Source: Burkholderiaceae bacterium
GTDB lineage: Bacteria > Pseudomonadota > Gammaproteobacteria > Burkholderiales > Burkholderiaceae
Assembly: GCA_947470165.1 (NCBI GenBank)
Contig: CANISN010000032.1
Span: forward strand, 1 to 11,891
DNA length: 11,891 nucleotides
Direction: 5' to 3'
The translations under genes and the position numbers were made by a program. A model generated the notes under the pieces. It saw only the letters and a list, made by a program, of their open reading frames with translations, was not told the DNA's origin and did not search any database. Below are positions 1 to 7,093 of the stretch, in pieces; the stretch's first letter is position 1; every line of letters begins with the position of its first letter.

Positions 1-1
1 A

Positions 2-385
2 GATGATCATGATCATGGGCACGACCACCATGACCACAGCGCTTGCGGTCATGACCATGGCCATGATCACCATGGGCATGCTGGCCATACAGACCGGATC
101 CAATCCTTCGTTTTTCGTAGTGATAAACCCTTTGATCATAAAAAATTAGAGGACTTCCTAGGGGGTATTTTGGAGGTCTTTGGTGAGAAGATGCTGCGTT
201 ACAAAGGTGTCCTCTATGTGAAGGGCAGTAACCGAAAAGTCGTATTCCAGGGCGTTCATCAGATGATGGGTAGCGATATGGCTGGTTTGTGGGGTACGGA
301 GCCCAAACAAACCCGTATGGTGTTTATTGGCATCGATTTGCCTAAGGACACCTTACTGGCTGGGCTTGAAGGTTGTTTAGTCTAG
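2..385 (+). CDS. CobW/COG0523-family metal-handling GTPase, C-terminal part only
   Basis: This is the last 127 codons of a gene whose start lies outside the window; the frame is open from base 2 to the TAG at 383-385. It opens with a stretch carrying 13 His in 29 residues, interleaved with Asp and Gly. A compact domain follows, starting at IQSFVFRSDKPFD and containing LRYKGVLYVKG and VVFQGVHQMM. That is the CobW C-terminal domain joined by a His-rich linker, as in COG0523 proteins. These are G3E GTPases that insert or deliver metal ions, often zinc, in the cytosol; the GTPase domain itself is not visible here. The next gene encodes a DksA lacking three of its four zinc-finger cysteines, and COG0523 genes are known to neighbour such dksA genes. 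The family call is firm from the C-terminal domain and linker. The metal is not determined by the sequence. Confidence 0.88.
   Translation, partial: DDHDHGHDHHDHSACGHDHGHDHHGHAGHTDRIQSFVFRSDKPFDHKKLEDFLGGILEVFGEKMLRYKGVLYVKGSNRKVVFQGVHQMMGSDMAGLWGTEPKQTRMVFIGIDLPKDTLLAGLEGCLV
8..88 (+). repeat. His/Asp-rich low-complexity coding repeat
   Basis: This is a run of near-repeated CATGACCAC and CATGATCAC units encoding alternating His with Asp or Gly: 13 His codons between bases 8 and 88. At DNA level it is degenerate and not a clean tandem repeat. It lies inside the CobW-family gene and corresponds to the metal-binding linker common in COG0523 proteins. Such tracts vary in length between strains. 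Confidence 0.75.
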
Positions 386-413
386 TAAATTTAAAGTACA
401 ATTCCGCGCCACA

Positions 414-449
414 GCCAATATTGATAAACATTGGCAAAAGGCTTGTAAA
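414..449 (+). promoter_or_regulatory. Candidate dksA promoter with overlapping inverted repeat
   Basis: The 113 bp between the CobW-family gene and dksA holds a possible sigma70 promoter: TTGATA at 421-426, a 17 bp spacer, and TGTAAA at 444-449 (4 of 6 to consensus). An inverted repeat, GCCAAT (414-419) and ATTGGC (430-435), flanks the -35 box, and a further TTGGCA lies at 453-458. The -10 match is mediocre, so the promoter is tentative. The repeat could be an operator or a weak hairpin. I do not recognise a classical Zur box. Confidence 0.35.
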
Positions 450-498
450 ACTTTGGCAGAATGAAGTAATAATGGATTAAACCCATGGAAAGAATGAA

Positions 499-972
499 AT
501 GACGGTAAAAACACCAACAAAATCCACGGCTACAGCAAAAGCGAGTAGCAAAGCTGTAAAGGGTGCGCCTTTAACCGAGGCTGAATTACTCAAAATGTCT
601 GAAAAAGACTATATGAACGCGGTCCAGTTAGATTTTTTCCGCCAGAAGCTGCTGACCTTAAAAAATGACATCCTCAAAAATGCCTCAGAGACTACAGAGC
701 ATCTTCGAGAAAATATTTTAGTTCCCGATCCGGCAGATCGTGCAACGATTGAAGAGGAGCACGCTCTTGAATTACGGACTCGTGACCGTGAGCGTAAATT
801 ATTGAAAAAAGTAGAGCAGGCCTTAGCCCGCATTGAGTCTGGCGATTATGGCTGGTGCGAAGAAACTGGTGAGCCTATTGGCCTAAACCGATTAATTGCA
901 CGTCCAACGGCCAACCTATCTCTCGAGGCTCAAGAGCGTCGTGAACTTCGTCAAAAATTGTTTGGCGATTAA
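499..972 (+). CDS. dksA: RNA polymerase-binding transcription factor DksA, Cys-depleted form
   Basis: DksA binds the RNA polymerase secondary channel and, with ppGpp, resets transcription of rRNA, amino-acid and division genes. The 157 aa protein has a Lys/Ser/Thr/Ala-rich tail (about 1-24), then the coiled-coil domain. The tip motif DPADRA (77-82) keeps the Asp/Asp/Ala residues needed for polymerase action. A C-terminal globular segment includes ARPTANLS. The usual four-Cys zinc finger is reduced to one Cys: C120 remains, while the other positions read T123, S141 and A144. That resembles zinc-independent DksA2-type proteins, although from memory this substitution is usual for the main DksA of Burkholderiales. 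GGAAAG at 487-492 precedes the ATG by 6 bases. A five-codon ORF (ATG at 485, stop TGA at 500-502) overlaps the start. The neighbouring COG0523 gene fits a link to zinc economy. Confidence 0.95.
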   Translation: MTVKTPTKSTATAKASSKAVKGAPLTEAELLKMSEKDYMNAVQLDFFRQKLLTLKNDILKNASETTEHLRENILVPDPADRATIEEEHALELRTRDRERKLLKKVEQALARIESGDYGWCEETGEPIGLNRLIARPTANLSLEAQERRELRQKLFGD

Positions 973-998
973 TTAACTCAATTCAATATAAAGTAGCA

Positions 999-1901
999 AT
1001 GACCAAGCAATCCCCTTCTATTAGCGAAATCTCTCCTTTATTGAAGGCGGAGATTTTGGCTGAAGCTCTACCTTATATTCGCGCGTATCACGGTAAAACT
1101 ATCGTGATCAAGTACGGTGGAAATGCCATGGTTGAAGAGCGCCTGAAGGAAAGTTTTGCGCGGGATGTCATCTTGCTCAAACTAGTCGGAATGAATCCAG
1201 TGGTAGTTCACGGTGGCGGTCCGCAAATTGATGAGGCGCTCAAGAAGATTGGCAAGACCGGCACCTTTATTCAGGGTATGCGTGTGACCGATGAAGAAAC
1301 CATGGAAGTAGTCGAGTGGGTTTTAGGTGGTGAAGTACAGCAAGATATTGTTATGTTGATTAATCACTTTGGTGGTCAGGCCGTTGGCTTGACCGGTAAA
1401 GATGGTGGCTTGATTCGTGCGAAGAAGCTTTTGGTTCCTGATGAGAAGAAGGCTGGCGCAACGATTGATCTTGGTTTCGTGGGAGAGATTGAGGCAATTA
1501 ATCCTGCGGTTGTAAAAGCGTTGCAGGATGATGCGTTTATCCCCGTGATCTCTCCAATTGGATTTAGCGAAGAGGGTCAGGCTTACAACATTAATGCTGA
1601 CTTAGTGGCAGGCAAGATGGCAGAAATCTTGCATGCAGAGAAACTAGTCATGATGACGAATATCCCAGGTGTAATGGATAAAAAAGGCACCTTGTTAACT
1701 GACCTTACGGCTCGTGAGATTGACGCCTTATTTGCTGATGGCACGATTTCTGGCGGGATGTTGCCTAAGATTTCTTCCGCATTAGATGCGGCAAAGAGTG
1801 GCGTGAATTCAGTTCATATTATTGATGGAAGAATTGAGCACTCCTTATTGCTGGAGATTCTGACAGAGCAGGCATTTGGAACGATGATTCGCTCGCGTTA
1901 A
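999..1901 (+). CDS. argB: N-acetylglutamate kinase
   Basis: ArgB phosphorylates N-acetyl-L-glutamate with ATP, the second step of arginine synthesis, in the cytosol. The 300 aa length is typical. Amino-acid-kinase motifs are in order: KYGGNAM (39-44, catalytic Lys), VVHGGGPQI (69-77, glycine-rich substrate loop), GLTGKDGGL (130-138), NINAD (197-201), MTNIPGV (219-225) and GGMLPK (252-257). An N-terminal helix of about 25 residues ahead of the kinase core and the C-terminal HSLLLE (281-286) match hexameric, arginine-inhibited kinases, so feedback inhibition by arginine is inferred. The Shine-Dalgarno is weak (only AAAG about 6 bases upstream). It starts 26 bp after dksA and is followed 22 bp later by slmA, which suggests cotranscription. 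Confidence 0.97.
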   Translation: MTKQSPSISEISPLLKAEILAEALPYIRAYHGKTIVIKYGGNAMVEERLKESFARDVILLKLVGMNPVVVHGGGPQIDEALKKIGKTGTFIQGMRVTDEETMEVVEWVLGGEVQQDIVMLINHFGGQAVGLTGKDGGLIRAKKLLVPDEKKAGATIDLGFVGEIEAINPAVVKALQDDAFIPVISPIGFSEEGQAYNINADLVAGKMAEILHAEKLVMMTNIPGVMDKKGTLLTDLTAREIDALFADGTISGGMLPKISSALDAAKSGVNSVHIIDGRIEHSLLLEILTEQAFGTMIRSR

Positions 1902-1923
1902 GAGTTCAAAAAGAGATATAAAT

Positions 1924-2580
1924 ATGCGTGATTCTTTAAACCCAACTGCAGCAGATATCGAAGCTTCAATTGCTGATGAGGGTAAGGCGCGCAAACGCCC
2001 TCGTCCTGGCGAGCGTCGCTTACAGATCTTGCAGGTATTGGCAGAGATGCTACAAAATCCCAAAGGAGAGCGAGTCACCACGGCAGCCTTGGCAGCAAAA
2101 ATTCAAGTTTCGGAAGCCGCACTCTATCGTCATTTTGCCAGTAAAGCGCAGATGTTTGAAGGCCTCATTTCTTTCATTGAGCAAACAGTTTTTGGTTTGA
2201 TTAATCAGATCAATCAAAAAGAAGAGTCTGGGCTTGCGCAAGCGCGCGGGATTTTGCAGATGCTCTTGTTTTTTGCAGAAAAAAATCCAGGCATGACTCG
2301 TGTTCTCCTCGGAGATGCTTTATTACAAGAGGATGATCGTTTGCAAGAACGGATCACCCAGGTATTGGACCGTGTTGAGGCTTCATTGAAACAATCTTTA
2401 CGTATTGCTCAAACTCAAGGTGGCTCTTGGGCGGCTGTAGGTCAAGATGAAGTCAGTATTCGTGCAGCTATGTTGATGAGTTATGTCCTGGGTCGCTGGC
2501 ATCGATTTGCCCGAAGTGGATTTAAGAAGTTGCCAACTGAAGCATCTGATGCGAGCCTTCGTATTCTTCTTTCCGAATGA
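1924..2580 (+). CDS. slmA: Nucleoid occlusion factor SlmA (TetR family)
   Basis: SlmA is a TetR-fold DNA-binding protein that, bound to chromosomal sites, blocks FtsZ ring assembly over the nucleoid. This 218 aa protein carries the helix-turn-helix at about 50-71, with SEAALYRHF (63-71) followed by SKAQMF, closely resembling the E. coli SlmA segment [12 protein letters not shown]. Downstream the protein keeps the SlmA pattern [13 protein letters not shown] and DRLQERI. An extra charged N-terminal tail of about 25 residues precedes the domain. The start has AAGAGA upstream at a workable distance. The last four bases overlap the metX start as ATGA, indicating translational coupling of a division regulator with methionine synthesis. 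I found no clear copy of the palindromic SlmA binding site in the window. A generic TetR repressor is the alternative, but the similarity to SlmA favours this call. Confidence 0.9.
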   Translation: MRDSLNPTAADIEASIADEGKARKRPRPGERRLQILQVLAEMLQNPKGERVTTAALAAKIQVSEAALYRHFASKAQMFEGLISFIEQTVFGLINQINQKEESGLAQARGILQMLLFFAEKNPGMTRVLLGDALLQEDDRLQERITQVLDRVEASLKQSLRIAQTQGGSWAAVGQDEVSIRAAMLMSYVLGRWHRFARSGFKKLPTEASDASLRILLSE

Positions 2581-3716
2581 GCGAGCTACACCTCTCTAGA
2601 AACACTATCCACTTTGCTGAGCCTTTGCCTTTGCAAAGTGGCGCCATTTTATCTAGTTATGACTTAGTGATTGAAACATACGGCAAACTCAATGCTGAAA
2701 AAAGTAATGCTGTATTAGTTTGTCATGCATTAAATGCATCACACCATGTGGCCGGCCCTAACCCAGATGATGCAAAAGATATCGGCTGGTGGGACAACAT
2801 GATTGGGCCTAGTAAGCCAGTAGATACAGATCATTTTTTCGTGATCGGCGTCAATAACTTAGGCTCTTGTTTTGGATCCACTGGTCCGATGAGTGTTAAT
2901 CCAGCCAGTGGCAAACCTTACGGCGCAGATTTCCCGGTGATTACGGTAGAAGATTGGGTTAATACTCAGGCACGTCTAGCAGATAAGCTGGGTATTCGTC
3001 GCTTTGCTGCAGTAATCGGAGGAAGTTTAGGTGGTATGCAAGCATTAGCTTGGGCTATCCAATTTCCAAAACGCTTAGGTCATTGCTTGATAATTGCATC
3101 CACGCCAAAACTTAGTGCACAGAACATCGCTTTTAATGAAGTGGCGCGTAACGCTATTTTGTCTGACCCCGATTTTCATGGTGGTAATTACTATGAGCAT
3201 GGTGTAGTCCCAAAGCGTGGCCTGAGATTGGCACGTATGGTGGGGCATATTACCTACCTGTCAGATGATGACATGGCAGAAAAATTTGGGCGCGAGCTAC
3301 AAAGACCGAACGGCGAATCAAATGATTATCGCTTCAGCTTTGATGTGGAGTTTGAGGTCGAAAGTTATTTACGCCATCAGGGAGATAAATTCTCTACTTA
3401 CTTTGATGCCAATACCTACTTACTCATTACGAGAGCACTAGATTATTTTGACCCTTCTCGTCGCTATGAAGGTAGTCTGAATCGCGCCCTTGCTGAAGTA
3501 CAGGCTAAGTTTTTGGTGGTGAGCTTTTCTACCGACTGGCGTTTTCCACCAAATCGTAGTCGTGAGATTGTGGAGTCTTTACTCAGCAATAAGAGCGAAG
3601 TGAGTTATGCAGAGATTGATGCTCCCCATGGTCATGATGCCTTCTTGTTGGATGATCCTCGTTATCATAATTTGATTCGTGCTTATTTTGGACAAATGCT
3701 CGAGGTCAAATCATGA
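2577..3716 (+). CDS. metX: Homoserine O-acyltransferase MetX
   Basis: MetX transfers an acyl group from acyl-CoA to the homoserine hydroxyl, committing carbon to methionine. It is an alpha/beta-hydrolase-fold cytosolic enzyme. The 379 aa protein shows the oxyanion region CHALNASHH (49-57), the nucleophile elbow GGSLGGMQ (Ser150), the acid in STDWRFPP (Asp320) and the general base in HGHDAFL (His353). Family members use either acetyl-CoA or succinyl-CoA. From memory, many Burkholderiales orthologues are classed as succinyltransferases (MetXS), so the donor cannot be settled by eye. It starts inside the slmA stop (ATGA, 2577-2580) and ends inside the metW start (ATGA, 3713-3716). The metX-metW pair is a standard functional unit. 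Confidence 0.96.
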   Translation: MSELHLSRNTIHFAEPLPLQSGAILSSYDLVIETYGKLNAEKSNAVLVCHALNASHHVAGPNPDDAKDIGWWDNMIGPSKPVDTDHFFVIGVNNLGSCFGSTGPMSVNPASGKPYGADFPVITVEDWVNTQARLADKLGIRRFAAVIGGSLGGMQALAWAIQFPKRLGHCLIIASTPKLSAQNIAFNEVARNAILSDPDFHGGNYYEHGVVPKRGLRLARMVGHITYLSDDDMAEKFGRELQRPNGESNDYRFSFDVEFEVESYLRHQGDKFSTYFDANTYLLITRALDYFDPSRRYEGSLNRALAEVQAKFLVVSFSTDWRFPPNRSREIVESLLSNKSEVSYAEIDAPHGHDAFLLDDPRYHNLIRAYFGQMLEVKS

Positions 3717-4294
3717 AGCGCGCTGATTTTGCGGCAATAGCGAATTGGATTGCACCTAATAGCGAAGTACTAGATCTTGGTTGCGGCGATGGTAGTTTTT
3801 TAGAGTATTTACAGAAACAAAAACCAGTCCATGCTTACGGTGTTGAAATCGATGATGCGCGCGTGCTCTCCTGCGTACAAAAAAGTTTGAATGTCATTCA
3901 GCAAAACTTGGAGGGTGGCTTAGCCCTATTTGAGAACAATAGCTTTGATACCGTGGTGCTCTCACAAACTTTACAAACTATCCATGAGACTGAAAAGATA
4001 TTGCGTGAAGTGGTGAGGGTTGGAAAAGAGTCTATTGTTTCTTTTCCTAATTTTGGCCATTGGTCACATCGTTTAGCGGTTGGGTTTGGTCGTATGCCAG
4101 TGTCAAAAAGCTTGCCATATCAGTGGTACAACACACCTAATGTGCGTGTTCTCACCGTGGCTGATTTTGAAAAACTAGCCTCAAGTTTAGGATTGAAGAT
4201 TCTCGATCAGTGCATCCTGCACGAAGGCCGTCAGGTCACCTTAATGCCTAATCTTTTTGGAAGTTTGGCACTATTCCGCGTTCGACGTGCTTAG
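3713..4294 (+). CDS. metW: Methionine biosynthesis protein MetW
   Basis: This 193 aa protein has a class I SAM-binding methyltransferase-like fold. Motif I is [12 protein letters not shown] (19-30), the acidic residue after strand 2 is in YGVEIDD (42-48), and [13 protein letters not shown] (78-90) matches the family pattern. MetW is encoded next to metX in many proteobacteria and supports homoserine acylation, probably by partnering with MetX. No methyl acceptor is established from sequence. It overlaps metX by four bases, and the downstream permease gene overlaps its 3' end. The identification is strong from both motif and context. Confidence 0.94.
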   Translation: MKRADFAAIANWIAPNSEVLDLGCGDGSFLEYLQKQKPVHAYGVEIDDARVLSCVQKSLNVIQQNLEGGLALFENNSFDTVVLSQTLQTIHETEKILREVVRVGKESIVSFPNFGHWSHRLAVGFGRMPVSKSLPYQWYNTPNVRVLTVADFEKLASSLGLKILDQCILHEGRQVTLMPNLFGSLALFRVRRA

Positions 4295-5609
4295 TGCCGT
4301 CCAGTCCTGGCTAAAAGATTTTCGGGTTTATCTCGAATGGCCTTGCCTGCGAATGCTCTTTTTGGGATTCTCCGCAGGTTTACCTCTACTACTGATTTTA
4401 GGAACGCTCAGCTTTTGGTTAAGAGAAGCGGGTATTGATCGCAGTACCATTGGCTATCTAACTTGGGTTGGTTTGATCTACGCCTTTAAGTGGATGTGGG
4501 CGCCCTTGGTGGATCGACTTCCCATTCCTGTATTTACCAAGTTATTCGGTAGAAGGCGCAGCTGGCTACTGTTTGCCCAGTTGCTGATCATTCTTGGTCT
4601 GGTCGGTATGGCCAGTATTGATCCCAAGGTTCAACTGACTCCTATAGTTTGGTGTGCTTTATTGGTTGCCTTTGGATCTGCCACCCAAGATATTGCTTTA
4701 GATGCCTTCCGGATTGAGTCTGCTGATAGTGATCATCAAGCAGCTCTAGCGGCTACTTATCAAACAGGTTATCGCCTTGCTTTAATTTGGTCAGGGGCTG
4801 GCGTTCTTTGGTTGGCGGCACGTGCCGAAACTGGTGCGACTAACTACGACGCGAGTGCTTGGCAATTTGCCTATCTGTGTATGGCGCTCTCGATCGGTGT
4901 CGGAGTGATTACTACTTTATTTAGCAATGAGCCAGTTCGGATTGAATTGGCGAGGGCGCGAAATGTTACAGCGTGGCTTCACCAAACCTTGATTGAGCCA
5001 TTTGCGGATTTTATTAAGCGCTATGGCTGGCATGCCATCTTGATTTTATCTTTGATTGCTATCTATCGCATTAGCGATGTGGTGATGGGCATTATGGCTA
5101 ACCCATTTTACGTAGACATGGGATACACCAAGGATCAGGTTGCTGCTGTGAGTAAGGTATTTGGTGTGGTGATGACCTTGGTTGGCGCTTTCGTTGGCGG
5201 TGTACTCACTTTGCGCTTCGGGGTGATGCGTATTTTGTTTCTGGGTGCGATTTTATCGGCAGTCAGTAATTTACTATTTGCTTGGCTTGCTACCCAGGGT
5301 CATGACTTGCACGGCTTGGTATGGGTGATCTCCGCAGATAATCTCAGCTCAGGAATTGCGACAGCAGCCTTCATTGCATTCTTATCATCCTTGACTAATA
5401 TTCAGTATTCCGCAACGCAGTACGCATTGTTCAGCTCAATGATGTTGCTGTTACCAAAGTGGCTGGCTGGATTTTCAGGTGTCTTTGTTGATTCTTTCGG
5501 GTACCCATATTTCTTTATCAGCACTGCCATTATTGGTGCACCTGTATTAATTTTGATTTGGCTCACTATTCACTTCAAAGTAGTCGAATTTAAAAGGCAT
5601 GACTCATAG
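4287..5609 (+). CDS. ampG: AmpG-family muropeptide permease (MFS transporter)
   Basis: AmpG-type proteins import anhydromuropeptides from the periplasm for peptidoglycan recycling. The protein has about 12 hydrophobic segments. The first is MLFLGFSAGLPLLLILG, matching the E. coli AmpG start region. It is followed by KWMWAPLVDR, the MFS-type loop FGRRRSW (about 87-93) and the AmpG-like SATQDIALDAFRIE (about 131-144). The start is uncertain. GTG at 4287 gives 440 aa and overlaps metW by 8 bases; TTG at 4257 adds 10 residues. Neither has a convincing Shine-Dalgarno, so translation may depend on coupling to metW. The ATG at 4353 would start inside the first membrane segment and is unlikely. The gene converges on xth with a 4 bp gap. 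Substrate is inferred from family only. Confidence 0.85.
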   Translation: MLSAVQSWLKDFRVYLEWPCLRMLFLGFSAGLPLLLILGTLSFWLREAGIDRSTIGYLTWVGLIYAFKWMWAPLVDRLPIPVFTKLFGRRRSWLLFAQLLIILGLVGMASIDPKVQLTPIVWCALLVAFGSATQDIALDAFRIESADSDHQAALAATYQTGYRLALIWSGAGVLWLAARAETGATNYDASAWQFAYLCMALSIGVGVITTLFSNEPVRIELARARNVTAWLHQTLIEPFADFIKRYGWHAILILSLIAIYRISDVVMGIMANPFYVDMGYTKDQVAAVSKVFGVVMTLVGAFVGGVLTLRFGVMRILFLGAILSAVSNLLFAWLATQGHDLHGLVWVISADNLSSGIATAAFIAFLSSLTNIQYSATQYALFSSMMLLLPKWLAGFSGVFVDSFGYPYFFISTAIIGAPVLILIWLTIHFKVVEFKRHDS

Positions 5610-5613
5610 ATCT

Positions 5614-6396
5614 CTAGATAGACCAGTCGTAATTGACTGTGAGTGGCGCATGATCTGAGAAGCGCTCGTCTTTATAGATGGAAGTATTTTTGGCGCTACC
5701 CGCAATCCCAGGCGTAGTAATTTGATAGTCGATGCGCCAACCCACATTCTTTGCATAAGCTTGACCGCGATTGCTCCACCAGGTGTAGCAGTCATCGCCA
5801 GCTTTAGGCTCGAGCTTTCGGTAGACATCTATGTAGCCAACTTTGTCAAAGAGGTTCGTAAGCCAAGCCCGCTCCTCTGGAAGAAATCCTGAGTTCTTTA
5901 GATTGCCTTTCCAGTTTTTGAGATCGATTTCATGGTGGGCAATATTTACATCGCCACACAGCACAATCTCGCGGCCAGACTTTTTGAGTTCTACTAGGTG
6001 AGGTAGAAAAGAATCTAAATAACGGTACTTTGCTTCCTGCCTTTCTGGCGAGCTTGAGCCTGAGGGCATGTATACCGAAATTACTGACAGCTTTTTAAAC
6101 CGAGCCTCTACATATCGTCCCTCCGCATCAAATTCCTCATTACCGTAGCCATAGAGCACCTCATCTGGCTGATGTGGCGTATAGATTCCACAGCCGCTAT
6201 AGCCTTTTTTCTGAGCATGATGAAAGAAGCCGTGTAGACCATCTGGATTGAGAATGATGTCCTCAAGATCATCCTGTTGGGCTTTTAACTCCTGCATACA
6301 AATGAAGTCCGCTTTTTGTTGGATCACCCATGGCAGAAAGCCTTTTTTGACCGCAGAGCGGATACCGTTGAGGTTAGCGGAAATGATGCGTAACAT
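5614..6396 (-). CDS. xth: Exodeoxyribonuclease III / AP endonuclease
   Basis: This is an Xth-family repair nuclease that cleaves DNA 5' to abasic sites and has 3'-exonuclease and 3'-phosphatase activity. The 260 aa length is standard for the single-domain enzyme. Expected residues are present: Asn8 and Asn10 in SANLNGIR, metal-binding Glu36 in CMQELKAQ, Tyr109 in VYMPSG, Asp149 and Asn151 in GDVNIAH, Asp223 in WRIDYQ, and the Asp248-His249 pair in FSDHAPL. The start MLRIISANLNGIRSA is where the family begins, so the ATG at 6396 is firm. Only AGG, 5 bases upstream, resembles a Shine-Dalgarno. Its start lies 8 bp from the divergent pyrE start, so its promoter must lie inside pyrE. The name exoA is also used for this gene. 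Confidence 0.95.
   Translation of the reverse strand: MLRIISANLNGIRSAVKKGFLPWVIQQKADFICMQELKAQQDDLEDIILNPDGLHGFFHHAQKKGYSGCGIYTPHQPDEVLYGYGNEEFDAEGRYVEARFKKLSVISVYMPSGSSSPERQEAKYRYLDSFLPHLVELKKSGREIVLCGDVNIAHHEIDLKNWKGNLKNSGFLPEERAWLTNLFDKVGYIDVYRKLEPKAGDDCYTWWSNRGQAYAKNVGWRIDYQITTPGIAGSAKNTSIYKDERFSDHAPLTVNYDWSI
6368..6396 (+). promoter_or_regulatory. Candidate pyrE promoter inside the xth coding start
   Basis: TTGAGG (6368-6373), a 17 bp spacer and TAACAT (6391-6396) each match sigma70 consensus at 4 of 6 positions. A promoter here would start transcription at about 6403, giving pyrE an almost leaderless mRNA. That would agree with the lack of any Shine-Dalgarno before the pyrE ATG. Both boxes are weak, so this is a suggestion only. 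Confidence 0.3.
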
Positions 6397-6404
6397 ATAG
6401 ACCT

Positions 6405-7073
6405 ATGAGCTCAAAAAATTCTAATCAAGACAACTTTATTCAATTTGCCTTAGAGGCAAATGTTTTGTCGTTTGGGGAGTTTAAAACTAAAGCCGGACGC
6501 CTTTCCCCTTATTTCTTTAATGCGGGCGGATTTAATGATGGCACTCGTTTAAGCGCGCTAGGTCATTATTACGCTAAAGCCCTAAAAGAATCCGGCATAG
6601 AGTACGACATGCTCTATGGACCAGCCTATAAAGGCATTGCCTTAGCGGCTGCTACAGCCATTGCTTTGGCTGATAGTGGTCGCAATGTGCCCTATGCCTA
6701 CAACCGCAAAGAAGCCAAGGATCATGGTGAGGGCGGCTCCTTGGTAGGCGCCCCAGTTAAAGGAAAAGTAGTCATCATTGACGATGTCATTTCTGCTGGA
6801 ACTTCGGTGAGAGAGTCTGTGAAATTAATTCGTGATGCGGGAGCAGAGCCGGTAGCAGTACTAATTGCATTGGACCGAATGGAAAAGTCAGGTACCGCAA
6901 CCAAGATTGGTGAAAAATCAGCGGTGCAGGCAGTAGAGCAAGAGTTTGGCTTGCCCGCAGTGGCCATTGCTAACTTAGCAGATCTAATGTCTTTCTTAGC
7001 AACATCGAGTAATGCGGAGTTAACAAATTATCTGCCGGCAGTAAAAGCCTATCGCGAGAAGTACGGCATTTAA
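6405..7073 (+). CDS. pyrE: Orotate phosphoribosyltransferase
   Basis: PyrE joins orotate to PRPP to make orotidine monophosphate in de novo pyrimidine synthesis. The 222 aa protein has FGEFKTKAGRLSPYFFNAG (23-41), the flexible catalytic loop NRKEAKDHGEGG (100-111) with Lys102, Lys105 and His107, and the PRPP-binding motif VVIIDDVISAGTS (122-134). No other Met is available near the N-terminus before the conserved core, so the ATG at 6405 is the natural start. No Shine-Dalgarno is visible, and a short-leader or leaderless transcript is plausible. It is divergent from xth (8 bp between starts) and convergent with dapF (13 bp between coding ends). A perfect inverted repeat lies within its first 20 codons and is annotated separately. 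Confidence 0.96.
   Translation: MSSKNSNQDNFIQFALEANVLSFGEFKTKAGRLSPYFFNAGGFNDGTRLSALGHYYAKALKESGIEYDMLYGPAYKGIALAAATAIALADSGRNVPYAYNRKEAKDHGEGGSLVGAPVKGKVVIIDDVISAGTSVRESVKLIRDAGAEPVAVLIALDRMEKSGTATKIGEKSAVQAVEQEFGLPAVAIANLADLMSFLATSSNAELTNYLPAVKAYREKYGI
6443..6461. repeat. Perfect 8 bp inverted repeat early in pyrE
   Basis: ATTTGCCT (6443-6450) and AGGCAAAT (6454-6461) are exact reverse complements separated by TAG. The repeat lies 38-57 bases into pyrE and 47-65 bases upstream of the divergent xth start. It could be an operator for either gene, an early mRNA hairpin (GTTTTG follows on the plus strand), or a by-product of the codons. I do not recognise it as a known regulator site. Confidence 0.5.
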
Positions 7074-7093
7074 TCTAAAGTACCCCTTAGATT
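7072..7093. terminator. Possible weak bidirectional hairpin between pyrE and dapF
   Basis: AATCTAA (7072-7078) and TTAGATT (7087-7093) form a 7 bp inverted repeat with an 8-base loop. It overlaps the pyrE stop codon and the dapF stop codon in the 13 bp gap between these convergent genes. The position suits a shared terminator, but the stem is AT-rich and no T-tract follows on either strand. It may act only by limiting readthrough, or it may be chance. Confidence 0.3.

Noticed and set aside
1..93. Clustered CATGACC/CATGATC units that look like a short tandem repeat or array
   Set aside because: The units are explained by a His/Asp/Gly-rich linker in an open reading frame. There are no regular spacers, so it is not a CRISPR or mobile repeat.
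1845..2241. Minus-strand and alternate-frame ORFs across the argB/slmA junction
   Set aside because: They overlap two well-supported genes in another frame or on the other strand and contain no recognisable motif.
5606..5625. Palindrome-like AGATCTCTAGAT between the permease gene and xth as a terminator
   Set aside because: The possible arms are only 4 bp in a 4 bp intergenic gap, with no T-tract. It is too small to support.
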